A stretch of DNA of 64,000 bases, taken from contig JAGRGY010000029.1 in assembly GCA_020445255.1 (NCBI GenBank), positions 37,357 to 101,356 on the forward strand. The letters are read 5' to 3'. The notes below the pieces were generated by a model. It was given only the letters and a program-made list of their open reading frames with translations, made no database searches and was not told the DNA's origin. The stretch is from Gammaproteobacteria bacterium (GTDB taxonomy: Bacteria > Pseudomonadota > Gammaproteobacteria > Chromatiales > Chromatiaceae). Below, one piece after another: positions 51,595-60,901 of this stretch; the stretch's first letter is position 1, and every line of letters begins with the position of its first letter. The translations under genes were made by a program, and so were the position numbers.

Positions 51595-52866
51595 TCAGCC
51601 CCAGCTGTCTTTCTTGATGTTGGCGAACCAGCTATACGCGTACTCGACCTCGCGGGCGCGCATCTCCGGGCTGCTTTCTTTCGGGGTCAGCCCCCCGGCG
51701 CCTTCGACCTTGCTCAGCTTGCCGTCCTTCAGGTCGTACACCATCGCAACCGAGATCGCGTCGTGGTGGCCGACCACGGAGTAGCAGGTGTTGACGAGCG
51801 ACGGATCGCCCGGCTCCTTGCCGTTGAGCATCGCAACGACCGCCGCCGCAGCGACCTTCGCTTCCGAGTTCGCTGCATAAGCAGACTTGGGCAGTGGCGC
51901 CGCCACGGATGCGTCGCCGATGACATGCACGCCGGCCTTCATCGTGGACTCGAAGGTGCGACCGTCGATCGGACACCAACCCTTGTCGTCGGTCAGACCG
52001 GCCTTGCTTGCAATCGCTCCGGCCTGCTGTGCCGGAATGATGTTGGCCACGGCCACCTTGTGCGCAGTGTCACCGGTATAGATCGTGTTGCTGCCGGCGT
52101 CGACACGGGTCACCGTGCCGCCACCTTCGGCACCTACCCACTCGATCATGCCGCCGTAGTGCTTTTCCCATGCCTGTTTGAACAGACCCTGCTTCGAGAA
52201 TTTGTCCTTGGCGTCGAAGATCATGACTTTCGACTTGGGTTTGTGGGCCTTCAGATACATCGCGATCTGGCAGGAACGTTCGTAGGGCCCGGGTGGGCAG
52301 CGGAACGGGTTTGGCGGTGCCGCAATCGCCACCACGCCGCCGTCGGGCATGGCCTCGAGCTGCTTGCGCAGCAACACGGTCTGCGGGCCGGCCTTCCAGG
52401 CGTGCGGCATCGCTTCCATGGCCGCATCGTCATAGCCCTCGATGTTGTTCTTGAACGAGATCCCGGGGGCGACGATGCAGCGGTCGTACGCAAACGACTG
52501 GCCACCGGCAGTCATGACCTTCTTGCCGGCCGCGTCGATGTCGGTGACGGTGTCGTGGACGACGTTGACACCATGACCGGTCAGGCCCTCGTAGGTGACC
52601 TTGATCGAGTCCATCGTGCGGTCACCGGAGAGTACTTCGTTGCTCATGAAGCAGGTGAAGTATTCCTTGTTGGGCTCGATCAGCGTGACGTCGATCGACG
52701 AATCGGCCATGCGGATGTATTTCGCGGCCGTTGCGCCGCCGACTCCGCCGCCGACGACAACGACCTTCTTGCCGGCCGCGCCGACGATGGCCGGGAAGCC
52801 CATCGAACTGATCGCGACGGCGCCACCCGTGACCTGGAGAAACTTTCTGCGCGTGAATTGAGACAT
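51595..52866 (-). CDS. fccB: Flavocytochrome c sulfide dehydrogenase, flavoprotein subunit
   Basis: 423-residue FAD subunit. A Tat signal (RRKFLQ) is followed by FAD-binding VVVVGGGVGGATAA and IEPNKEYFTCFMSNEV. The redox-active Cys sites match FccB: FRCPPGPYERSC and NTCYSVV. It oxidises sulfide in the periplasm, passing electrons to the FccA haems. Only 18 bases separate it from fccA upstream. A strong terminator lies 3' of it. Confidence 0.97.
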   Translation of the reverse strand: MSQFTRRKFLQVTGGAVAISSMGFPAIVGAAGKKVVVVGGGVGGATAAKYIRMADSSIDVTLIEPNKEYFTCFMSNEVLSGDRTMDSIKVTYEGLTGHGVNVVHDTVTDIDAAGKKVMTAGGQSFAYDRCIVAPGISFKNNIEGYDDAAMEAMPHAWKAGPQTVLLRKQLEAMPDGGVVAIAAPPNPFRCPPGPYERSCQIAMYLKAHKPKSKVMIFDAKDKFSKQGLFKQAWEKHYGGMIEWVGAEGGGTVTRVDAGSNTIYTGDTAHKVAVANIIPAQQAGAIASKAGLTDDKGWCPIDGRTFESTMKAGVHVIGDASVAAPLPKSAYAANSEAKVAAAAVVAMLNGKEPGDPSLVNTCYSVVGHHDAISVAMVYDLKDGKLSKVEGAGGLTPKESSPEMRAREVEYAYSWFANIKKDSWG

Positions 52867-52884
52867 TTTCGGTATTCCCCCTGA

Positions 52885-53493
52885 TTACTTCTGGCTCGCG
52901 AAATAGTTGAGCACGGCGTCGATCTCGGCATCGCTGAGCTTGTCGACCTGCTTCTTCATCTTTTTCGGCATCTCGCGGTGGCCTTCTTTGAAGTCCGCCA
53001 TCGAGAATTGCAGCCAGGGCAGCCACTGGCCGGCGAGGATGCCGGCGTCATCGCCTGGCAGCGAGCCGCCTTCGTCGTGGCACTTCGCGCACGCCGATTC
53101 GTAGACCTCGGCGCCGGCCTTGGCCTTGGCGGCGTCGTGTGGCACGTTTGCTTTGTACACGCCAAGCTTTTCGAAGTATTCACCCATGGCCTCGATCTGC
53201 TCGTCCGAATAGCCTTTGGCAATGCGGTTCATGATCGTTGCCGGACGTGCTCCGTCGGCATGCTGCACGTCTTTCTCCAGCGCTTTGAAGCCCTTCATCG
53301 AATCGATGAAATACGAAGCCGACATGCCCGCGAGGTTCGGCGAAGCGGGCCCGATACTCTGGCCGTTGGTGCCATGGCAACCTGCGCAGGTATCGGCCAT
53401 TGCCTTGGCGCTGGGGCCTGCCAACGCCGTGGTGGCGCCGGCCATGCAGACAGAGCCAATCAGCGCGACGAGCGCTTTTTTGTTCCAGCCCAT
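52885..53493 (-). CDS. fccA: Flavocytochrome c dihaem cytochrome subunit
   Basis: 202-residue periplasmic dihaem cytochrome c. A signal peptide (ALVALIGSVCMAGATTALA-) precedes CAGCHG and CAKCHD haem sites. It has the c4-like two-domain build of FccA and takes electrons from FccB. GGAGGACAT lies before the ATG. It begins 81 bases after the c4-like cytochrome gene of the oxidase unit, so it may be cotranscribed. Confidence 0.93.
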   Translation of the reverse strand: MGWNKKALVALIGSVCMAGATTALAGPSAKAMADTCAGCHGTNGQSIGPASPNLAGMSASYFIDSMKGFKALEKDVQHADGARPATIMNRIAKGYSDEQIEAMGEYFEKLGVYKANVPHDAAKAKAGAEVYESACAKCHDEGGSLPGDDAGILAGQWLPWLQFSMADFKEGHREMPKKMKKQVDKLSDAEIDAVLNYFASQK

Positions 53494-53574
53494 ATGTCCT
53501 CCTGGTTTCTCTATTGGTTTGGGAAATCGGTGTTCCGGCCTTGCAGGACGGATCTTATTATTGCAATCCGGTTT

Positions 53575-54300
53575 TCAGTCAAATAGTGCCTGAAGCAGAT
53601 TGCTGCTCCTCGGTTGTTCCGGGAGCCTCGCATAATATACAGCCAACTCGTTGACTTCATCACGAGTCAGCTCTTTCGCGATTATTCGCATCCTACTGTA
53701 GACGTCATTGGTACGCTTGTCTTTCGCATAATCCTTCATCGTTTCGACGAAATACTTCACGTTCTGGCCAGCGATTGACGGTACGTCAATTTTTGCGCCC
53801 TGACCGTTCTCGCCGTGGCACGAGGCGCACGGTTGGATCAGACGCTTCTTGTCACCGCGAAACACGAGTTCCAGCGTCTCGGGGCTGACCTTGTCATCCG
53901 GATCCGTCTCGACCTTGGGCAGGGGTTGCATTGCGTACCAGGCCGCGAGCGACGTCAGTTGTTCGTCGGACAGGCGTTCCACGGCTTCCTCCATCCGACG
54001 GTTCTCGCGCTTGCCGTCCTTGTAGTCGCGCAGTTGCTTGAACACGTAGGCGGCGTTCTGGCCCGCCAGTGTCGGATGCTTGTCGCGATCGGGTTCGGCG
54101 CCGCCCTTGCCGTGGCAGTCGGTGCAGGCGTTGACGTCCTCGGTCTCGACGCCTTCGAGCTTGGCGCCGATCTCCGGGTCACCGTGCCTGACCATTCGGT
54201 AGGTCTCGACGGTCCATGCCACGTTGGTCGAAGGCTCCGCGACAACGAGGCCGGCCGAAGCCAGGCAGGCCGCGAGCAACAGGGTTTTCTTAACGTTCAT
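53575..54300 (-). CDS. Dihaem cytochrome c (c4-like) of the oxidase operon
   Basis: 241-residue exported cytochrome with two haem sites (ACTDCHG and PCASCHG) in tandem c4-like domains. The signal peptide is KKTLLLAACLASAGLVVA. The ATG at 54300 is 5 bases after the oxidase subunit I stop (54306), so it is coupled to it and is its probable electron donor. The longer upstream frame lies in subunit I and is discarded. Confidence 0.92.
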   Translation of the reverse strand: MNVKKTLLLAACLASAGLVVAEPSTNVAWTVETYRMVRHGDPEIGAKLEGVETEDVNACTDCHGKGGAEPDRDKHPTLAGQNAAYVFKQLRDYKDGKRENRRMEEAVERLSDEQLTSLAAWYAMQPLPKVETDPDDKVSPETLELVFRGDKKRLIQPCASCHGENGQGAKIDVPSIAGQNVKYFVETMKDYAKDKRTNDVYSRMRIIAKELTRDEVNELAVYYARLPEQPRSSNLLQALFD

Positions 54301-54305
54301 CTGAC

Positions 54306-55925
54306 TCAGTACCCCCATGCCAGTGAGCCGTGTGTATCGAGAATCAGGAACTGGAGGACCGGGTAGCCGTAGGCGATCACCATCCAGACCGCGATGATGC
54401 TGTTCCACAGCGCAAAGCCATTCATCGGCTTCGGCACGCTGAGTGGCTGATACACGGCAACCGCCCACTCGTCATCGTCCACGTGATCCATCTTTTTGGA
54501 AACGTGCGACAGCAGCAGGTTCAGGACGAACAGCAGTGCCGAGAACAACAGAATCGCTCCGCCCACCACCATCGCGGCCTCATGCGGACCCCACTGCTCG
54601 ACCAGCGGCGAATCGTATGGCGTCGACGAGATTCGACGCGGTTGGCCGAGTATGCCGAGGACGTGCCACGGAAGCGTCAGCACGAGCATGCCGATGGTCC
54701 ACAGCCAGAGCTGGAGCACGGCCATGCCGCGCGACGCGAGGCGCCGCCCGGTGAGCTTTGGCCACAGGTGATACGCCACGGCGAGGTACATGATCACGGT
54801 CGTGCCGGCGAAGATCAGGTGGAAATGGCCGGTGACCCACTGGGTGTTGTGAACCAGGGTGTTCATCTGGTAGCTGGCGTTGATCATGCCGCCGAAGCCG
54901 CCCGCGATCAGCATGAACAGTGCGAGCATGCCGGCCACCACTATGGGTTCCTTCCAGTCCAGCGCGCCGATCCAGCCGAACAGTCCCTTACCGCCGCGCA
55001 ACCGGCCGGCACCCTCGAGCGAGGCAAGCACCGTGAAGCCGGTAAGCAGGGTCGGGATGGCGACTGCGAACGTGCCCAGCATGTGCAGGAACTTGAAGCC
55101 TGCCGCCTGCTGCGGGTCCATGTAAAGATGGTGGAAGCCGATCGGCACGCTGATGACCAACAGCATGATGAATGCCACGCGTCCCATCTCGTCGCTGAAC
55201 ACCCGGCCGCCCGCCACCTTCGGCAGAATCGTGTACATCGCGATGTACGCCGGGAACAGCCAAAAGTACACGATGGCGTGCAGTGTCCAAGAGAACAGCG
55301 TGCGTGCGAGGCCCGGATCGACGGTGTCCATCAGGCCGAGCGACCAGGGGATCAGCTGGAACAGCATTTCGATCCCGACGCCCGCGCTGGTCCACAGCCA
55401 CATGATCGCGTTAGCCGTGGTTCCGTACATGGCCAGCGGAACGACCTTGCCGGGGTTGTCACGCTTCCACGTGACCACCGACATGATCATTTCGAGGCAC
55501 CACAGCCACGACCCGACGACCAGCAGTGTAGCCCCGATATAGAACACCGGGTCGGCCTGCAGCGGCGGATAGAAGGTGTACAGGACCGATGCCTTGCCGG
55601 TGAGCAATGGAACGGCCGCCATCACCGTGCCGCCGAGCGCGACGAGGAATGCGATCCAGGCCAGGCCCTTGTTCCACAGCGGACGTTTCAGCGTCGTGGT
55701 CGCGGTGTAGTAGCCGAAACCCATGACGAAGAACGTGGTGAGGACGAACCCCATCAACACGCCGTGCGTGGAGACGGATGCGAAATACAGCTGGTGAGAT
55801 TCGATTTCCGGAAACAAGCCACTGCGGTTCATGACTTGGTAGAGGCCGAGAATGATCGCGACGAAAAATGAGGCAAACGCCACCCACATGTTGGCGAGTG
55901 CCACGGACTTGGCTTTGTCGTACAT
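54306..55925 (-). CDS. B-family (ba3-type) haem-copper oxidase subunit I
   Basis: 539-residue polytopic oxidase with about 13 membrane segments. Haem/copper ligands: STHGVLMGF (His), SWTLHAIVYFWLFPAY (His and Tyr of the CuB/Tyr pair), HHLYMDP, and HNTQWVTGHFHL (H-x-H). The Tyr four residues after the CuB His marks the B family; A-family Y-G-H-P-E is absent. It reduces oxygen to water and pumps protons. The usual Pro after the CuB His is Ala here. Confidence 0.95.
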   Translation of the reverse strand: MYDKAKSVALANMWVAFASFFVAIILGLYQVMNRSGLFPEIESHQLYFASVSTHGVLMGFVLTTFFVMGFGYYTATTTLKRPLWNKGLAWIAFLVALGGTVMAAVPLLTGKASVLYTFYPPLQADPVFYIGATLLVVGSWLWCLEMIMSVVTWKRDNPGKVVPLAMYGTTANAIMWLWTSAGVGIEMLFQLIPWSLGLMDTVDPGLARTLFSWTLHAIVYFWLFPAYIAMYTILPKVAGGRVFSDEMGRVAFIMLLVISVPIGFHHLYMDPQQAAGFKFLHMLGTFAVAIPTLLTGFTVLASLEGAGRLRGGKGLFGWIGALDWKEPIVVAGMLALFMLIAGGFGGMINASYQMNTLVHNTQWVTGHFHLIFAGTTVIMYLAVAYHLWPKLTGRRLASRGMAVLQLWLWTIGMLVLTLPWHVLGILGQPRRISSTPYDSPLVEQWGPHEAAMVVGGAILLFSALLFVLNLLLSHVSKKMDHVDDDEWAVAVYQPLSVPKPMNGFALWNSIIAVWMVIAYGYPVLQFLILDTHGSLAWGY

Positions 55926-55953
55926 ATATTTATCCCGTTTCTATGGTGGCAGG

Positions 55954-56436
55954 TCAGCCCTTGGGCACGACTTTGAGCTTCGACCACATATAGTCGTGGC
56001 CCATGCCGCAGTACTCGTTGCACAGGAACTGGGATTCACCCTCGCGCACGAATCGCGTATTCACTTCCGAGACGTATCCCGGGATCACCATCGTGCTCAT
56101 ATTCGTGAACGGTACGTGAACCCCGTGAACGATGTCCGGACTGGTCATGCGGAATGTCACGTTGGTGTCCACCGGCACCTCGATCATCTGCGGGTAGAAC
56201 GAGTAGCGCGCGGCGATCATGCGTACCGTGAGTGAACCGTCTGCATTCTTGGTCACGCCGAGATTGTCTTCGACGAACTCGCCGGACAGGTGCAGGGTCT
56301 TGGGATCGATTGTCTCGACATTGCTTGGCGGATGCAGATTCATCGTGATCGCTGCGTAGGTCATGGACCCCACCATGACCACGGTGATCAACCCAACGAC
56401 GTACATCCACTTCTTTTCCAACGGATCGATATGCAT
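55954..56436 (-). CDS. ba3-type oxidase subunit II (CuA)
   Basis: 160-residue anchored CuA domain. One membrane segment (about 9-31) leads to a cupredoxin with DIVHGVHVPF (His ligand) and FLCNEYCGMGHDYMW (Cys-x3-Cys, His and Met). It takes electrons from the cytochrome encoded downstream. It lies 28 bases before subunit I and 14 bases after the small subunit. Confidence 0.95.
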   Translation of the reverse strand: MHIDPLEKKWMYVVGLITVVMVGSMTYAAITMNLHPPSNVETIDPKTLHLSGEFVEDNLGVTKNADGSLTVRMIAARYSFYPQMIEVPVDTNVTFRMTSPDIVHGVHVPFTNMSTMVIPGYVSEVNTRFVREGESQFLCNEYCGMGHDYMWSKLKVVPKG

Positions 56437-56450
56437 AACTGTGCTCCTGG

Positions 56451-56603
56451 TCAGGCAACCGGTCCGTGGGACATGAACAGTCCGAAGAAGAAGTACAACC
56501 AGCCCAGCAGCATCGCGAGGCCGACCACGAGAATCAGTGCCCAGGTGCCGCGCGGCGGTGCTTCGAGAATCCGTCGCTGTTCGTCTTCAGACATTTCGGT
56601 CAT
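56451..56603 (-). CDS. Small oxidase subunit, 50 residues
   Basis: Begins MTEMSEDEQRRILEAPPRGT and has one membrane segment (WALILVVGLAMLLGWLYFFF). The position before CoxB-type subunit II and the short single-helix form match the subunit IIa/IV seen in B-family oxidases. The ATG at 56603 follows GGAGCAGATAC; the longer upstream frame is discarded. Confidence 0.8.
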   Translation of the reverse strand: MTEMSEDEQRRILEAPPRGTWALILVVGLAMLLGWLYFFFGLFMSHGPVA

Positions 56604-57059
56604 GTATCTGCTCCATGGATGATCGGAAAGGCCGGCCACGGCAGTCGACCAACCGAACGGGCGGTTCGGCATGTCCGGCCGCGCCCATGCTCGAGCCGGG
56701 ACCGGTGGTCGGGCGCCGTTTCACGGTAATCTTCAGTGTTGTCTATTTGTCGTTGTAGTCCCGGGGGAGACCCGAGTTCGTCAAGTAAGATAAACGGATG
56801 CGCGCGCTTTTTAAAGTGCCTGTATTTAAATTAGATTTTACTAAAAAAAGAAATTAACCGAAGTTAGTCGCATGTTGCTTCGCCAGCATCGTGGGCGGCT
56901 CTGCCACTGCCATGCTTGCTTACCTCGCGCGCATGCAACAGGTGTTGCGGCAAACCAACGCCGACGAGTCGATAGAGGCTGACGTTTTCTGCACCGCGCT
57001 GCATCACGTTGCGCCGAGATGTTGCGGCGGAAGGATCGTAGTGGACGGGTTGCCCAATG
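56604..57059. other. 456-base region between oxidase operon and ccoI
   Basis: Upstream of the oxidase operon. Bases 56790-56870 are AT-rich (TTTAAATTAGATTTTACTAAAAAA), a likely promoter zone for the leftward oxidase operon. A possible -35 TTGACG on the minus strand near 56780 has a weak -10. No ccoS-like ORF was found after ccoI. Confidence 0.4.
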
Positions 57060-59561
57060 TCATGGATGTCGGCGCAGGCGCAGTGCGTTTGCGACCACGA
57101 GCAGCGAACTCAGCGACATGCCGATCGCAGCGCCCCACGGGGCGATCGCGCCGAGTGCGGCGGCCGGCACCGCCAGCAGGTTGTAACCGGCAGCCCATGC
57201 AAGATTCTGACGAATGACGCGGCGCGTCTTTTCCGCCAGCACGCGGGCGCGCGGGATCACGTCGACGCGCGAACCCAGCACCAGCAGCGCAGCATTCGAC
57301 TGGGCGAGATCCGTGGCGCCTGCGAACGATATGGAGACATCGGCAGCCGCCAGCGTCGGTGCGTCGTTGATACCGTCTCCGACCATCGCCACGCGCTCGC
57401 CGTCGCGCTGCCGCGCGCGGATCCATGCGAGTTTGTCGGCGGGTTTGAGGTCGCCGAGTGCGACATCGAACCCGAGACCGTCGACGAAGCGCGTGACGCT
57501 GTCCTGATGGTCACCACTGAGCACGGCGATGTGGCGGATGCCGCTCGAGCGCAGTGACCGTACCAGTTCGGTCACGCCTTCGCGGCGCTGATCGCGCAGG
57601 GCGAACAGCGCGCCGCCTCCCTGGCCGTCGCTGAGTGCGACCGCGATCTCGCCCGCTTCGCGGATTTGGGTGAGCGCCGCGAAGGTCGCTCGTGAGGTCG
57701 ACGCATCGAGGGCGAACGTCGGGCGGCCAATGCGCCAGTCGCATCCGTCGACTCGCCCGGAGATCCCTTCGCCGACGTGGTTGTGCACGTCTTCCGTCGG
57801 GACCTTGGCGGCCAGCGGCATCTTCGCGAGTGCACGACCGACCGGGTGCTCTGATTCCTGCTCGAGTGCGGCCGCAACGGTGCGAGCGCGTGCTTCGTCG
57901 AGTCCGCCAAACGTATGCACCGCCGCGATCTCGAGCTGTCCTGTGGTCAGCGTGCCGGTTTTGTCGAAGGCCACGGTGTCGCACTGCGCGAATTGCTCCA
58001 GCGCGTCTCCGTGCACCGTCAGCAGGCCACGGTCGGCGAGCGTACCGACGGCCATCGCTGCGGCCACGGGGGTGGCGAGTGCGAATGCACAGGGACAGGT
58101 AACGATCAACACGGCGACCGTGTTCGGCAGGGCGAGTGTGGGATCCATCCACAGCCAGGCAAGCGCGGTCACGCAAGCGATCAGCAGAACTGCGGCAACG
58201 AACCATGCCGCGGCGCGCTGCGCCATCAGTGCGTATCGCGGTGCATCGTGCAGGCCGGTCGCCAGCAGCCGCTGCATATCGGCGGCCGTGGATTCGGTGC
58301 TGCGTCGATCGACCGTCAGTGTTACGGCCTGGTCTATGTTGCGGCTTCCGCCGACGACGCGGTCACCGGGACGGCGGGATACCGGAAGTGCCTCGCCGGT
58401 CAGAAGGGATTCGTCGAAACTGCTGTTGCCGTCGCTGAGGACGCCGTCGGCGGGCACCGTCTCGCCGGGTCGCACCCGAACCCGGTCTCCGGGTTCCAAC
58501 TCGCTGACCAGGACTTCCTGCTCGCCGTCGGCGTCGACCCGCCGTGCCAGGCGGGGCAGAATCCGATTGACACGATCGAGTGCATCGGTGGCCTGGATCC
58601 TCCCGCGCAGTTCGAAGCGTCGCGCGAGCAGCACCAGGAACACGAACATTGCAATCGAGTCGTAGTACACGTCGCCGACCTGGGTCCAGGTCGTATGTAC
58701 ACTGCCGAGGTAGGCGATACCGAGGCCGAGCACGATTGGTACGTCCATGCCGAGGCGGCGGTTGCGCAGGTCGCGCCACGCCCCGGCGAAGAATTCCTGG
58801 CCCGGGTAGGCGAGGATCGCGGTGGCGCCGAAAAGGCTGGTCCAGCGACCTATACGTGTCCACAGAGAAAGTTGGCCGGTCTCGTCGCCAAGCCCCATCA
58901 CGTACCCGGCGATCGCGAAGTTCATGACCATCATCCCGATCACGCCGGCGAAGATCAGGCGTTCGGTGCTGCGCTTGCGTTGCAGGGCATTCAGCTCTTC
59001 GCGCCGCGCGGGGTCGTAGGGGTGGGCGACATAGCCGATGTCGAGGATCGCCTGCAGGATCTCGCTCAATCTGATGCGCTGAGGGTCCCAACGAATCCGT
59101 GCGTGATGACTGGCGTAGTCGAGTTCGACGTCGACGACGCCGTCGAGACCACGCAAGACCCGCTCGTTCAGCCAGAGACATGCCGCACAGCGAATGTTTT
59201 CGAGCAGTAGCGAGGCATCGCGAATCCGTTCGCCGCGCGCGAACGACCGTTGCACCTCCGGGTGGTCATAAAAGGCAAGCCGGTTGACGATTTCGGGCAG
59301 AACATCGGCCGTTACCGCTTTCTCCCGGCGGAACTGGTAGAACTCTTCGAGTCCGGCATCGACGATGCTGCGTGCGACAGCGAGGCAGCCGGGGCAGCAG
59401 AAGCGGCGCTGGCGGCCGAGTACGTCGGTCGTTTCGTCGTAACCGGGCGGCAAAGGGAGACCGCAGTGAAAGCAGGTGTCCCCACCGGACAGGCCGGAGC
59501 GATCCGCGGATTTGCCCGGTTCGGATTCGGCAGGGTCGGCTATGGGTGATGGGGTGCTCAC
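57060..59561 (-). CDS. ccoI: CcoI/FixI-type copper-translocating P-type ATPase
   Basis: 833-residue P1B-type ATPase. The N-terminal domain has [11 protein letters not shown] and [10 protein letters not shown] (metal-binding domain of the FixI family), then a heavy-metal domain with RCAACLWL. Transport core: [14 protein letters not shown] (CPC), [19 protein letters not shown] and [13 protein letters not shown]. It supplies copper to CuB of haem-copper oxidases. It neighbours a ba3-type and not a cbb3-type oxidase operon, which is less usual. GTG 59561 is chosen; the longer frame from 59783 adds 74 residues without motifs. Confidence 0.92.
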   Translation of the reverse strand: MSTPSPIADPAESEPGKSADRSGLSGGDTCFHCGLPLPPGYDETTDVLGRQRRFCCPGCLAVARSIVDAGLEEFYQFRREKAVTADVLPEIVNRLAFYDHPEVQRSFARGERIRDASLLLENIRCAACLWLNERVLRGLDGVVDVELDYASHHARIRWDPQRIRLSEILQAILDIGYVAHPYDPARREELNALQRKRSTERLIFAGVIGMMVMNFAIAGYVMGLGDETGQLSLWTRIGRWTSLFGATAILAYPGQEFFAGAWRDLRNRRLGMDVPIVLGLGIAYLGSVHTTWTQVGDVYYDSIAMFVFLVLLARRFELRGRIQATDALDRVNRILPRLARRVDADGEQEVLVSELEPGDRVRVRPGETVPADGVLSDGNSSFDESLLTGEALPVSRRPGDRVVGGSRNIDQAVTLTVDRRSTESTAADMQRLLATGLHDAPRYALMAQRAAAWFVAAVLLIACVTALAWLWMDPTLALPNTVAVLIVTCPCAFALATPVAAAMAVGTLADRGLLTVHGDALEQFAQCDTVAFDKTGTLTTGQLEIAAVHTFGGLDEARARTVAAALEQESEHPVGRALAKMPLAAKVPTEDVHNHVGEGISGRVDGCDWRIGRPTFALDASTSRATFAALTQIREAGEIAVALSDGQGGGALFALRDQRREGVTELVRSLRSSGIRHIAVLSGDHQDSVTRFVDGLGFDVALGDLKPADKLAWIRARQRDGERVAMVGDGINDAPTLAAADVSISFAGATDLAQSNAALLVLGSRVDVIPRARVLAEKTRRVIRQNLAWAAGYNLLAVPAAALGAIAPWGAAIGMSLSSLLVVANALRLRRHP

Positions 59562-59725
59562 GCGATAGTCCAGATACTGCAGGGTGTATTCACAGGCGAT
59601 GCATCTTAGACTTGTCGCGGTATGGGTGCGACATTCTACTTGGCCGGCGAGATACGCGAGGCGGCCGGGTGGCGGTGGTCGCAGGTTCGTTCCAGTTTCA
59701 GCACAGGATTCGGGAGGTGAAATCC

Positions 59726-60223
59726 ATGAGCAAGCGCAGCGCCGTGTTCGCGGCAGTATTGACGGTGATTGCAATGACGGCATTGACCACCCGATCGATG
59801 GCCGATTCGGCGGCAGCGACTGCTGGTGCGAAAATGCTGGTCGAGATCAGCAGCCCGCTCGGCTTCGAGGAGACGCTCGATCGCCTCGAGGCGAATGCCA
59901 AGGACCTCGGGTGGAAGGTGCCCGGCAAATGGAAAGTCGATTTCCAGCAGAATCTGATGAAGGTTACGGATACCGATATCGGGCCCAACCGGGTATTGAA
60001 GATGTGCGAGCCCTTCGCGGCGGCCGAACTGCTCGTCAAAGACGAGTACAAGATGCTCACAGCGATGATGCCGTGCACGATCGCGGTCTACGTCAAGTCT
60101 GACGGCAAGACGTATGTGGCAATGATGAACCTCGAGGCCATGGGTGAGATGTTCGGCGGCGATGTCAAGAAGATGACCGAGGAACTTGCGCCGCAGATGG
60201 CGAAGATGATGACGTTCGACTGA
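59726..60223 (+). CDS. DUF302-domain exported protein
   Basis: 165 residues. A signal peptide ([18 protein letters not shown], cleaved near SMA-DS) precedes a DUF302-like domain: [20 protein letters not shown], the [15 protein letters not shown] stretch and [32 protein letters not shown] is a strong ribosome site. Proteins of this family often accompany sulfur or redox loci; the function is unknown. Confidence 0.85.
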   Translation: MSKRSAVFAAVLTVIAMTALTTRSMADSAAATAGAKMLVEISSPLGFEETLDRLEANAKDLGWKVPGKWKVDFQQNLMKVTDTDIGPNRVLKMCEPFAAAELLVKDEYKMLTAMMPCTIAVYVKSDGKTYVAMMNLEAMGEMFGGDVKKMTEELAPQMAKMMTFD

Positions 60224-60288
60224 TTTCCTGAGCGTGCGGCGTCGCCAGGTGGGCGAAGCACACAGCATCCAGTGGTTAAGGTACACCT

Positions 60289-60621
60289 ATGGCGGACCTG
60301 AGCGGGCTCAATCTGTTGCGCAACGATCCGGACAAGGCGGCCGAATTGATCGCGCAGGCCGAACGGGGAGACATGGACGCGCAATACGCTGCCGGCCTGA
60401 TCTATGCGGAGGGACGCGGGGTGGCGATCGATCTGGTCCAGGCCTATTACTGGCTGACGTCGGCAATCGCCCAGGGTGACAGCGATGCCGAGCTGCTGAG
60501 ACGCCACGTGGCGGCGGCGATGGACGATGCCCAGTTTGCCGCCGCGCGGCACCTGGTCGTGTCCGCCGGGCGGGCGCTGTCGCCGTCAGGCGGGAAGCCG
60601 GCCGACGTGTGCCGGCACTGA
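60289..60621 (+). CDS. Sel1-repeat protein
   Basis: 110 residues with one or two Sel1 motifs (DAQYAAGLIYAEGRGVAIDL with QAYYWLTSAIAQGD). Such helical repeats form protein-interaction scaffolds. No signal peptide is visible. It lies just before the rimP promoter; its own partner is unknown. Confidence 0.8.
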   Translation: MADLSGLNLLRNDPDKAAELIAQAERGDMDAQYAAGLIYAEGRGVAIDLVQAYYWLTSAIAQGDSDAELLRRHVAAAMDDAQFAAARHLVVSAGRALSPSGGKPADVCRH

Positions 60622-60645
60622 CGCCCGGGGGCGGCCGACAAATAT

Positions 60646-60673
60646 TTGACCGTTAATGAGATTCTGGTAGACT
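60646..60673 (+). promoter_or_regulatory. rimP-nusA-infB promoter
   Basis: TTGACC at 60646-60651 and TAGACT at 60668-60673 with a 16-base spacer form a good sigma-70 promoter. Transcription would start near 60680, about 60 bases before the first leader terminator, giving an attenuator-type leader. Confidence 0.7.
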
Positions 60674-60739
60674 TCGGGCGCTGCTGAAACGCCGCACGGC
60701 GCCTCGGTGGTCGCGGTTCACGCTGGGGCCGCGTCCTGG

Positions 60740-60764
60740 AAACCCCGACGAAGGGGTTTTTTTT
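60740..60764 (+). terminator. Leader terminator 1 (attenuator) of rimP operon
   Basis: Stem AAACCCC / GGGGTTT with loop GACGAA, then a run of T (eight T in all after the G's). It lies about 60 bases from the predicted start of transcription and 113 bases before rimP, so it must be bypassed for operon expression. Confidence 0.85.
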
Positions 60765-60807
60765 ATCGCGCGCTCCGGGGGCGGTTGTCCGGTGCGGATG
60801 ATTCAGG

Positions 60808-60830
60808 AATGGGCCATCGGCCCATTTTTT
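60808..60830 (+). terminator. Leader terminator 2 of rimP operon
   Basis: Stem AATGGGCC / GGCCCATT with loop ATC and a following T-run (TTTTG, then TTTTT). It is the second intrinsic terminator in a row before rimP. Two in tandem make a nearly complete block in the default state. Confidence 0.8.
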
Positions 60831-60838
60831 GTTTTTGG

Positions 60839-60863
60839 CCCGAACCTACGAAGGAGGTTCGGG
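60839..60863 (+). promoter_or_regulatory. Hairpin next to the rimP start
   Basis: Perfect 9-base stem CCCGAACCT / AGGTTCGGG with loop ACGAAGG. It overlaps an AAGGAGG element and ends 13 bases before the rimP ATG, so it could mask a ribosome-binding element. Confidence 0.65.
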
Positions 60864-60901
60864 TGATAAGGAGAGCATGCACAAGGCACCTGCCCACCTG
60901 A
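60863..60901 (+). CDS. Possible 12-codon leader ORF overlapping rimP start
   Basis: GTG at 60863 with a strong AAGGAGG five bases upstream, reading MIRRACTRHLPT then stop. It is out of frame with rimP (ATG 60877), and its Shine-Dalgarno is stronger than that of rimP (GGAG three bases before ATG). Translation here would compete with or couple to rimP. It may also be a chance frame. Confidence 0.3.
   Translation: MIRRACTRHLPT

Noticed and set aside
54330..55871. Rightward 513-codon frame opposite oxidase subunit I
   Set aside because: Gln/His/Arg-rich shadow of a conserved oxidase gene; no hydrophobic or domain pattern.
60622..60876. tRNA genes, often found just before rimP
   Set aside because: No cloverleaf could be folded; the region holds a promoter and hairpins only.
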